This document shows, piece by piece, positions 35,665-47,900 of a stretch of DNA of 64,000 bases. Origin of the DNA: Owenia fusiformis. Taxonomy: Eukaryota > Annelida > Polychaeta > Sabellida > Oweniidae. Location of the stretch: contig CAIIXF020000007.1 of assembly GCA_903813345.2 (NCBI GenBank), forward strand, positions 26,027,564 to 26,091,563, written 5' to 3'. Within the stretch, counting starts at the first letter, position 1; every line of letters begins with the position of its first letter. Made by a program: the position numbers and the translations under genes. Below the pieces are notes generated by a model. The model was not told the DNA's origin and did no database searches. It was given only the letters and a program-made list of their open reading frames with translations.

Positions 35665-35920
35665 GGGCGCGATTACAGGCGTAGAACCTATAATAGAATT
35701 AAGAAATGCCATACTACTTATTCTGGGCTTTGGATTATTCGCTGTATTAGTTGCAATTACGTCCCATCTTATAAGAAAGCACATTTTTCGAGATGCTTCA
35801 AACGTGGACACATCATTTGATGCAGGTGGAAAGGTTTCCGTTGGACTGACTGCAGCGACTCTTGTGTCTCATATGACAACGGCGGGATCTCTGATTCAGT
35901 CAGTTACAGTTACTGTAAAG
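35665..35920 (+). CDS. Copy B exon 1 of those recognised
   Basis: 256 bases, acceptor TCTTTTTATAG, donor AAGGTACAG. VEPIIELRNAILLILGFG helix, then the DASNVDTSFDAGGK loop and VSHMTTAGSLIQS helix. Begins with the third base of a codon. The upstream in-frame extension to 35423 is not exon by comparison with copy A. Confidence 0.88.
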
Positions 35921-38900
35921 GTACAGACATTATATATCCAATCATATCTATAGGCAAGTGAAAAACCGTAATAAACAAAAAAAAATAAACAAAAACATGG
36001 AGGGCCTAGACTTACCCTGATTCAGCTTCTGTATTCTGACACGTAGACTAAACAGCATCAACTAAACTCGTACAGCACTGGCAGCATTGTTGGAACTCTT
36101 CAAAACGGACCCCTTTCAGTTAACAAAATGGCGTGGCCTCGGGGTATGATGTTTCTTTTTCAATGATTTCGCGGAGATGGATTCACGATTCTCATTATTT
36201 TGTTACGTAAGCAAATTTTAAAGAAAAAGGATGTAGTGACATCTGTTCTTATGTACCAGAAAAATTGTGGTGATTCTCGTGAAACCATGGAAAAGGAAAA
36301 CGGCATCCGAGGCGATCCATTTTCTTAGAAAGTTTGAAGAGTTCCCCCATGGTGTACAGGTATCTACATGTATCTCATATTTGAGTGTGTTTGGGGTAGA
36401 TATCATCAGGGAATATATATCATATCTGAGGAGCGGGCAGGATATATGGTATATGTCCCGCTCCAGGCTAAATGCGGGCAGATATAATATATATATAATA
36501 ATAATAATATTTATTGACACAACCTCATGTACATGTACAGTGCGGTATCGTCAGGCTAACTAAGTATAAGGAGATGCATAAAAAAATATATATATATATA
36601 TGATACAGTGTGTACATTTTTAATATTAATATAATATTATATATTTAATATATCTATCCCGCTCCCCGGCATTTTTCAAAAATTTAAAAAAGTTAAAAAT
36701 TTTAGAAATTTTGAAAGTTTAAATTTTTTAATAGTTTAAATGTTACAATTTCATTGTATTTGAACTAAAGGAATATTACGAAAATGTTAAATATAACTTG
36801 TGCTTTTTCAGTATAGGCCTATTTTGTCATTCGAAAAACTTGCATGTTTCCAATTGGAAAAGGTTATTTCTACCCCAAACCCACTCAAGTATGAGATATA
36901 CCAGTTATGCACGGTCGGTTTTGGATATAGGGTATATCCCTCGTGAAATATTTATTCCTCCTCTTGGTCCCTTCGGTCCCTCGGGTAGATTAGGATATGC
37001 CCTATATCCAAAACCTCCCAGTACATAACCCTTATGTATCTAACTATTAAACAATTAAAAGTTAGATACCAATGAGCAATTCCAACTAAATCTTGTTTTT
37101 AAGTATGGCATAAGTGGACCAGTTTGGTATGGAGTTGGTATATCGTTATCATATTTGTTCGCTAACCTATCCATCCACCTCAAGACGAAGGCGCCGGGTG
37201 CAAAAACATTCCTCCAGGTAATTTGGCAATGTGTTGAATCTAGGTTCTTGGATCCGATGTTACTGTTATATAATTCATTTATCATTTTTTGTATTTATTG
37301 CAGTTGAAATTCGTGATCTAGATATCGATATATACGTTCAAGATTAAAGCAGGTTTTTATAACCAGTGATACATTTTCATCAGCGGGCAGGATAAAAAGC
37401 TTATTTAATGGGAGGGACGGAACGTGAATTTTATTCCGTAGCCCTCGGTTAAAATGATAGTTTCCATATTGTTTGGGAATAAACAGATGTATCCTACAAT
37501 CGAACTATGGCCCTCCAGGCACATTAGTATTAGGTATGACTCCCCCACTGTTTTGCCGTTTTACTATGACTTGCAATTACCCAAATGCGAGTAAGTAGCT
37601 ACCAGTTTCACCACCAGGTGGCTGATTCGGGTCAATTAACATGCAGGTATATAAGAAAGTTCCCTTAAACTTGAATATTATCAATTTAAGTGGCTCAATT
37701 TACATATAACACTTATGTGCCTGATACTTATACTAATGAAAATATGTCCAGTAAAGCAAAATATTATCTGTCCATTAAAAGAAAAGATATTTCATTTTTG
37801 GTGATTTTATAGCATGATGTCTATGGGGAATCTCCCCGAGCTAGAAGTCACATTTTCAAAGAAAATTAATTTTTCAAAGTTGATAAACACTTTTTAAAAC
37901 CACATTTCTAGATGTATTTTTACACGTAGATTTCAAATATGCTATTAATTTTAATTTTTAATGACGTAAATCAAGATTATTTCATGGTTACCAAAGCCTT
38001 ATCGTTACCATGGCAACCGTGTAAAAGGGGTAAAAAATGGGAGCAAAAGAGCATCCAAACCCACCATTATGGCACTAATTTATAAAATATGTCTACACAT
38101 ACAAATTTCTTAAGCTGCAATATTATCTTAAACATTATTAGACAACAAAAATGTCAAAAAATTGGGGGTAGGTTTACCACTTCGATTTTTCTCGGCGTGG
38201 TCAAAGTAAAACTACGACAAAAGCACTCATTTTCACTTTAGAATCACCTATTATCGCCCAAATGGCTATATTTTTTAAGGGCAAGGTCGCCATTGTGTAA
38301 GTAGAATCACGGAGCTAAATCTGCTTTTCAGACAATGTTTGATAGTTTTTCTTTGCCACGGAACAAAGATCTTTGCACTGGTATGCCTATCTTTCCATGA
38401 GATAATTCACGGGAAAGAGGAACTATACTTTAAAATGTCATTACGTGAAAAGGCCATTTTCGCACTACTTTTGGTGTATTAATTCCATAATATTGACCTC
38501 GGGATATCCCAATATTCTGAACCTCAAATAAGACAATCGCTGTAATTTAGATATATTATCTTCCACTGTATTACATAACAACGAAAATATACACGATTTT
38601 AAAGCATGGAATCATTCAGTAACTAATGCATTACATCACCATGCTGAAGAAAACATTAGAAGTATAAATGAACAACAGCATGTATCTTAGGTGATCCGTG
38701 CTAGGTTTGGTGCTCCAGCCCACATTCTGTACTCTGTGTTTGCTGGTGTTACCAACATTGTGGTTACATTGATGATATTACTGGCTGGTAGTGTTATCTT
38801 GACTAGCCTAACATTGGATCTTTCTATTGAACTGGCCTGTATGATATCAGCTGCTGTTATAGGTGAGTATCCTATTTTCCTCTTTCCAAATGTACAAGGA

Positions 38901-41900
38901 GGATTGGCTCCAAGGATCGCAACTCGATATTTTCCAACAATGTAAACGTACGCAAAATGTCGTTATTTTTTAATTACAACCGACTATAAATTCAAAAAAC
39001 AGTCCAAAAGATTCGAACTAATATCTCCCTCTTTTCTTGTGAGTTTTGGAATTTTTCGTTTGGAAATAAGACCAAAATTCACAATTCAAATGTTGAAGTG
39101 AACAAAATGGCGGCTGTTTGAATTCGAATTTTGGAATCACGACATGCCCATAGATGGCAAAAATATAGATTTTGCACTCTGGGAGCCAATCCTCCTTACC
39201 TGACGTAATTAAGTTTTGTAAATATCACAAATTCAAATTACAACTTTCAGACTTGCCAACCTAAAATGAAAAATTTTCGGGAGATTTAAAAAAAATTGCG
39301 GTACTTTTACGGGAGTTTTTTCAAAATCCGGTAGTTTTTGCGGGAGTTTTTTGAAAAAAAGGGGGAGTTATAACGGGAGATTTTTGAAAAAACTGTAGTT
39401 TTTACGTGAGATTTAAAAAAACGGGAGTTTTTTGCGGTAAATTTTGAAAAAACGGGAGTTTTTACGGGAGATTCTGAAAAAACTGCAGTTTTTACGGGAG
39501 GTTTTTTAAAAAAGGTATTCTTCGCGGTAAATTTTAAAAAACGTGACTTTTTTTACGGAAGATTTCAGAAAAAACGGGAGTTTTTGCGGTAAGTTCTGAA
39601 CAAGCGGGAGTTTTTACGGTAGGTTTTGAAAAAACGGGAGTTATACCAAGAATACGGGAGATTTTACGGGAGTTATACCAAGAATACGGGAGATTTTACG
39701 GGAGTTATACCAGAATACGGGAGATTTTACGGGAGATTTCAGCAAAAATACGGGAGATTTTACGGCCATATTTTTTAAAAAAATTACGGGAGATTTTAGT
39801 AGAAATAAGGTACGGGAGTTTTTACGGGAGGAAACGGTACGGAAGTTTGGTATTTTTTACGGAAAAACAAAAAATTTACGGGAGATTCCCGTAAAAACGG
39901 GAGGTTGACAAGTGTTCCTCATGTGTTCATCATTACTGTTTAGTCAAGTTAGTCGAACCAAAACGATAAGATTCAGCAAGCAGTAGTATAGTGAACAAGC
40001 AATTATTTGATTACAAACTATTGTAATTAAATGCTTAATATATCCAAAAGGATATCAAGCTGTTACAATATTCTATTTAATGTATGTAATATTACTGCTG
40101 AATAAAAAAATAAATACTTGAATGTGTAACAATATAAACCCATTGAGAGGTACCTCATTGATTGTTGAGTTTTGAAAAATCAGATATTGCACTATCTTAT
40201 TTACACGTGATAATGGAACTCTGTGTAATTTTAATTTTTTCGAAAATAATAAATAAAACCGTGGCATATTACTTTCTCCCCTTATCACTGCGAGCTACCC
40301 TGTGTTCATTAATTTTTGAAAACTAAACGATAACCTTATAAATAATATATTTAGCAGTTATGTCCCTATCATTGAATATATGCCTGAGGTCTGTCACCAA
40401 TATAGCCCGAGGTTGCGAGGGTTATATTACGACAGACTGTTGTATTACATACTTTTATATCATGGCTACGTTATATCAATGACGCCACGTGTCTGTGTGC
40501 GAGTGAAAGTAGGAAGAAATGAAACATGACGTCCCGATGACGTCATAAGATTGTCATGGTAAAAGGTTTGGCGGCTATACTTAGAGGTTATGTCACTATG
40601 ACGTGAAATATGCCTGAGTTCTCCCAATATAGGCCGACCTTGGGAGGCTCTATATTTGGGCAAGTGACATAACTGATGTATTACATGCCTTTGTTCCCAT
40701 GGTTACTTTGTATCAATGACGTGACGTCATGATATTATCATGGTTATTAAAGAAATCTAATATCAAATGCTTCGCTAGGTATGTAATACATCAATGGAGC
40801 TGAAGGTCGGCTATATATTCCTGTATTACATACCTAGCGAAGCATTTGTATGGAAGTCAATGGGAAAGTTAGCGAGCTATATCCACCGATATTGCCCGAT
40901 TACCCCGATATAGCCCGCTTACCTCGTTTTGATATTAGATTTCTTTAATAACCATGATAATATCATGACGTCACGTCATTGATACAAAGTAACCATGGGA
41001 ACAAAGGCATGTAATACATCAGTTATGTCACTATGACGTGAAATATGCCTTCGTTCTTGCCCAAATATAGAGCCTCCCAAGGTCGGCCTATATTGGGAGA
41101 ACTCAGGCATATTTCACGTCATAGTGACATAACCTCTAAATATAGCCGACCTTCAGCTCCATTGACTTCAATACAAATGCTTCGCTGGGTATGTAATACA
41201 GTAGTATGCTAAATATTGTAGGTTCTTATACTTTAATCGGTGGCCTTGGTGCAACCTTCTACGTATCTTACTTCAACAGCGTCTTGATATACTGCTTCGT
41301 TATTATAATGGCTGTTGCAATATTCTTAAAAGTACCAGAAATGAATGATTTACCATATGGGAATTCAGACATTATTTATTCATACATCCAAAACGCAACG
41401 GGACCAGACGGTAACTACAATGGAAGCTACCTGACATTTCTCTCCCCTGGTGGTTTGATGTTTGGAATCATCGGTCTGGTATTGGCTTCTGGTGTACTGA
41501 TTGGGGACCAGTCATATTGGCAGAGTAGCATAGCGGCAAAACCTGGTCACGGTATCTGGGGGTTTATTGCTGCTGGCATTACATGGTTCGCCATCCCATT
41601 GGCGCTTGCAACAAGTGTAGGATTGGCTTACATAGCAATGGAAGAATGGCAGGGGTCCCCTATTCTCTCCTCGATTGACATCGAAAAGGGTATATTCTTT
41701 ATTTGACGTTCTACTGTATCTTATATTACCCACAACTTCGTTTTCAAGAAAAATGTTCTCTTGACATTGATCACATGCACATACATGTATGGAGTTGCAA
41801 AATATACTTCATCCGAATGGGATGAAGTATTATTTAAATTGCACATTAAAGAATATTTGTATATACAAGGTGGTCCAAAACAAAGTGAACTGTTGCAATT

Positions 41901-44900
41901 GGCTATATTTCCCTTAATACATGCAGGAATCCTTTCATATTTTCACATGTTGTAGAGGAAGGTATAACATTTTTGTTGGAACCATACATTTTTCGTAGTC
42001 TTGACATATGCAGCAATTGTAAGCCCTAACCAAACATCACTGAAAATCGATAAAATGCTAAAGCTACGTTCACACAACGGCGCTTTGATGGCGCTTTAAA
42101 GCATCTTGTAAAGCGGCACCAAAGCGTAACAAAGCTTGATTAAAGCGTCGGGGTCGTAATAGGTCGTAGAAAAGCTCGGAGTAAAGCGGGATATTCGGCA
42201 AGAGCGCCAAAATATTTTAAACTGTTTAAAAATTTTGGGCGCTCTGTTACGAATTGATTAAAGCGCCAAGAGCGTATCAAAGCTTAACAAACCGTAACAA
42301 AGCTCAGCAAAGCTTGACCCAAAGCGTAGGAAAGCTTAACAGAGCTTGGTTCAAAGCGGGGACCCCAGTCTCTTCACAGTCTGTTACCACTTGACACGCT
42401 TCGTTAAGATGTCTCAAGCTTTGCTACGATCTGGCATGAAGATCTGACACGAGGTCAGACGCTTTCATCAATATCTGACACTGGTTACGCTTTCATGAAG
42501 GACTCTCAAGCTTTCCAACGAATTGAGACGCTTTAATCAAGGATTGAAACGCTTTGTTAGGCTTTGTTACGCTTGACAAGCTTCCTCACGCTCTCTCACG
42601 CTCTTTCACGCCGTGCGACAAACATCATGTCTTCCTCAGGTAGGTCATGCTCTGGTCCATCTGGAATTTCTGGATATTGTTGTTCTGCCATCGTGTTCTC
42701 GAGTCAAAGATGCAATGGTTTTATGAATCTACTGCATCTTTATATAGTCATTGGATCAAAAGCGGCATGAAATTAGCGATCTTTACATTTTGCAATGCGT
42801 GGCAGAGCTTAACAGAGCGTAACAATGCACAACAGAGTTTGGCAATCGTATCAGAGCCTAATTTAAAGCGTCATAATCGCATCAAAGCGTAATAATGCGT
42901 ATCAAAGCGTGATTTTAAGCGTAACAAAGCCTGGTCGAATCGGGATCAAAGCGTGAGGAACCGTAACAAGTCGGGAAATCAGAGCTTATCAGAGCGTAAC
43001 ATTAAAGGAGATCGTGATATTTTAGGAAAAGTAAACAAAAATGACGGCGCTCTGCTCGCCAATTGAAACCGTGGCATTCGCCGTTGGTGTGAACATGACT
43101 TAACTTCAACATTTGCGATTCTTCAACCCATCAACAATCTTCCCATTGAAATTTTTTCAGCCGCAGTCTGAAAAACCTAATGTTTTCTGACTTTGTTTGG
43201 AATTGAATATTGCACATTATGGTGTAAAAATTAGCATCCTGCCTCCATTAGTTGCAAAGTTAAATGTGGTCCAAAGAAATGTTCTAAGTTTCCAAAGATG
43301 AAAACATCTTCCAGTGAAATCGCAACATACCCCTATATGGTCTTAAAATGTCAATATCTTCATCAATCATAGACCAATTCTAATGAATTATAACTCAAAC
43401 CAATGAATATTTGATTTCCTTCTGATTTTTGTAAGATATTTATATGTAGGGTACCCTTTGCATTCGTTTGACTTCACTTCTTAAAAGAGAGCTTCGTCTT
43501 CGTCTCCGTCTAGTTTAACTAGACTCTGCACGCAGGGTATATGTAGGGCTTCTCAGAGTTTGGATCACAGGGGATACCTTTGCCCCCTCTCACCGTTTGT
43601 GTAGGTAACATGCCCCTTAACTGTTGAATGGTTAAAACAGCTTCAAAATGGTCAATGAAAATGTATAATGTGTTTTCTGCTCAAACATTGTCCCATTTGT
43701 CATATGGTATGGTTTAAACTTATATCTCTCACTGAAAGCTTTTTTTAAATCATCCAATGTGTTTCAACAAAATTCAAGACTTATAATTAATTATGGCATC
43801 AACAAAAATGTTAGACCTTTCTCTATGCATAAATTAAGGAAAATATAGCCTGTGCAGGGGTTCACTTTTTTGGACCACCCTGTTCTAGAATATTACATGT
43901 ATGTACTACCCCTGCCCCTAATAAATTTTATTATCTATATTTTTATCCATATTATTGATCATTTGTTGATTCTAAAAACATTTTGAATTCAGTTTTATCA
44001 GTTCAATTTCAGTATCAATGCATTAATTGTTATTTTGTAATGATTTTAGATTTCCGTGTTTGCGATTAAAAAAGTGAACATACAAAAGTGCATTTGGGTA
44101 GAGGATTTAAACCCAAGGTTGCAAGCAGTATGTGTCTTGTATGAGACTTTGAATAAAGGCAATTTAAGATTATGATGATGAGGAATATCTATTTTCCCGA
44201 TTCTAAAAATTAACCATTCGTCTGTTGAAAAACATGGATTGATATATACAGATTGTTGTGCGGAATATGGCAGATATTCATGGTTGCGCGGTATTTGTGA
44301 TACGGGTGAACATGCCATACTCACCTTGGGTATGTTGTATATTCTGCAGGTGAGTATGGCATACTAGTATTCCGCAGTGAACATGCGATACTTTGATTAC
44401 GGTTAATACCCGATACTTACACGCGGAATATGCCATATACCGCAGATGAGTATGACATATACCGCAGGTGAAAACGTGATACAGAACTCCTCAATTTGAT
44501 TGGTCGTGAGAATCGGATCGACTCTAAATGTAAGACTACGATGGATTACCAATATTGTTAGCGCTTCGAGTACTAAATTATGAATCCTGGATTTATTGAG
44601 TAATTTTATTACGTGTGATGGCTGAGTGATACTTCTGAAAGTATGAGAAATATGGAAATCGTGGTTGCCAATACAACAATACATTGATACTCGAATTTTA
44701 TAGCTTTTGATTTCGATCTTTGTCCACTGTATATTTGGCTAAAAAATTCACTTATAACTTCACGAACGTAGGTTCGTATATTTATGTGTAATGTTTCCCT
44801 TGTGGTGTGCATTTGTCTGTGTAAGACATACACTCCCCTCCATAAGTTTGGCAACCTTTGCTTCCCCATTGAACTACGTGTTAAAGCCTCTTTACCTTTG

Positions 44901-47900
44901 AATTTTTATTTATTTAACCTGCGATGATACTACTTACTATTGATGGAAACGTAATTTGACTTTATTTCCAATACCTCCAAATTTTCTCCTCATAGTCAAG
45001 AAGATTTAGGTGAAAATATTTCAAAAATATATAGAAGCAATTTTAAGGTGGATTTCAAAACTTCATACCATTCTTTTGAAAACCTGAAGTGGCATCAAGC
45101 AATCCGTTGACCTTTTCACCGAAAATCCAAGATGGCCGTCGCGATGTATCAAAAAGTCATAAAAAATGACTTAAGTTATGATTTAATAAGTCAAAATAGT
45201 TGTATACTGATCAAACATGACTAATAATAGTACCTATCAGAAGTTCATATCCATTAAAAGTCATTGGATCATTTTTGTGTGAAAACTGGAGTCCCGCAAG
45301 GCTCAACTTTATGTCCGCTACATTTTTGCATTTTTTTGCATTGACCATGGCATTTGCACATAGCAATGCATAGAAATCCATTTTTGTAACATGTGCACAT
45401 TGGACCACATTTCACCTTGCACCCACACTTGACCAATGCTTCGCATGCTGCTTGAGGAAGGGCTGTATATAGTGGCACCAGGAGGGAAATGTCATACTGC
45501 CAGCCCCATGTTGTGAACTCTGATACCCATGTTGGATTGTGATTGTACAGTTGGCCCCAAACAATACCACCTTGGTTAGCAAGTTCTTAAAATTTTCTGT
45601 GCAAGGGCTCCTTTTGTTGGTGGCATACTATCAATGACTGTATGGCCATCACAGAACATCTGCATTTGTGCTGCATCGATATCTATCTGGTTGCTGGTTC
45701 GATCATATACATGTACTAGAGCAGTAAAACGTTTTTTGGGACTGAATGGCATTAACTGACAAAGTCAGGTTTGTTGTTACCATTTGTGCTACTTGTAGAA
45801 AAGCTGGAGTACCTTCCTTGAACACATTCTATAGCTTGAAGGGCAGATTCTTTGCTATTGGCTAAAGGATGGTGCAGTTACTAGTATATAATATAATTTA
45901 AAACCTGTATTTTTGAGAGGTCAGAAGGCAATCCAACTTGACACTTATTACACCCTAATGCCATGGCAAGAACAACTACACCAGTATCTCCACTGATTCT
46001 GTTCATGTTCATGTCTTTTTTACCCTCTGAGGTCATCTTTTTACCTGAACAAAGAGTCTAGTGTAGTATAAGCTTCTTCATGAGTACAAGGTTCAATCAT
46101 TACTGTCACTGGCAACTGAGGAAAGCACTTAGCAGATTCCACAATAGTCATAAACATCAACCTCAAAAATAGAGTTGGCCAGGAATGCTAACAGTTCAGT
46201 CTTGTTCTGGTTGTTTCTTAGAAAGCCTAACCAATTCATCACATTCTCTGCATAAACCATCCATTGCCACAATGAATCCTTGTCAGGGACTTCCTTCTGT
46301 TTTATAGGTAGACATCCCTTATAACATCTTATCTTAAAACACCTTCCATAGGCTGCCTTTACTTGGGATGAGACATTGGTACCATATACTTGGAAGTTGG
46401 TAGCCACACCAGGATGCATCACATGGACCAGTAGGATGCCATCTATTAAAATTGCATCTGCAGGTGGCTTTTCCCATACTTCAGATCCATCTGGCTTAGC
46501 TTCTTGACATTTAAGTAAGTCTGCGTTTGTTGTAGGTCTCATGGCTCCATGCTTAGGTAGGGATGGCGGGAACTCATGGTTTTCGTATTTGAAAAACTCA
46601 GACATGTCATTGTGTCTTGATTGGCATGCAATGTAGAGTTATAGCAAAAAGGCCACAATCATTTCTCAGTTCCTTGACTTCAAGATTCACTTGCTTGTAT
46701 AGTTGGTGTGGTCTAGGGAGAAAGAAACAAAGAATCAGCTGCAGTGATTCCTGAGGTCAAGAAACTGAGAGAAGAAAATTACCTTTTTGCTATGCTCTTT
46801 ATTGCTTGCCTTTTTGACAATCAAGACATAAAAACATGAAAACCATGAGTTCCCGCCGTCCCTACCTAAGCATGGAGCCATGAGACCTACAACTAAATGA
46901 CCTACTTAAATGCCTTGAAACTAAGCCAGATGAACCCAAAGGAAAAGCCACCTGCAGATGCAGTTTTAATAGACTGCTCCTTTCTGGTCCTTTCTGTTGT
47001 TTCATCCCAAGTTAAGGCAGCTTATGGAAGGTGTTCCAAGATTAGATGTTGTCTGAAATGTTTACCTACAAAACAGTGAGAAGTCTCTTACAAAGATTTA
47101 TCATGGCACTGGTGCTAGAAGGATGATCTATGCAGAGATGCACAAATGCCAAAGAATTGATCAGCCTTTCTAACAACCAATGGAACCAGACTATACTAGG
47201 CTGTTTGCATTCCTGGCCAACTTTATGTTTGATGTTAATGAAAAGCAAATGCTATAACTACGATTTGGGAATCTCTTCAGTGCTTTCCTCAATTGCCAGA
47301 TACAGCAATGATTGAACCTTTTACTCATGAAAAAGCTGACACCAGGCTCTTTGTTCATATAAAACAGATGACCTCAGAGGTTAAAAATACTTCATAATCA
47401 GAAGTGGAGATACTGATGTCCTTTTTCTTGCCATGGCTGCAGCATTAGGGCACAATAGGCGTCAATCTGGATTGCCTCATACCTCTCAAAAATTACAGGT
47501 ATTAATATTGTATTATTTAACTGCACCTTTCTTTGGCCATAGCTAAAAATCTGCTCTTCAATCTATGGAATGTGTTCAAGTAAGTTACTCCAGCTTTTCT
47601 ACAAGTGGCACAAATGGTTACAACAAACCTGCCTTTGTCAGTTCAAGCCATTCAGTCCCTGGAACATTTTACTGTTTTATTATATGATTGAACAAGCAAC
47701 CAGACAGATATCAATGCAGCACGAAGGCTAATGTTCTGTAACTGTCATACAGTCATTGAAAAAATACCACCAACAAAAAGAGCCCTTGCACAGAAAATCT
47801 TAACTTGCTTACCAAGGCGGTATAGTTTGGTACCGTAACAAAAATGATTATCGAGTTCACAAGATGTGGCTGGCAGAATGACATGTCCCTCCTGATGCCA

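Noticed and set aside
42564-42892. Open frames in the AAAGCGT-word element
   Set aside because: The sequence is a word array; codon pattern simply follows the repeat.
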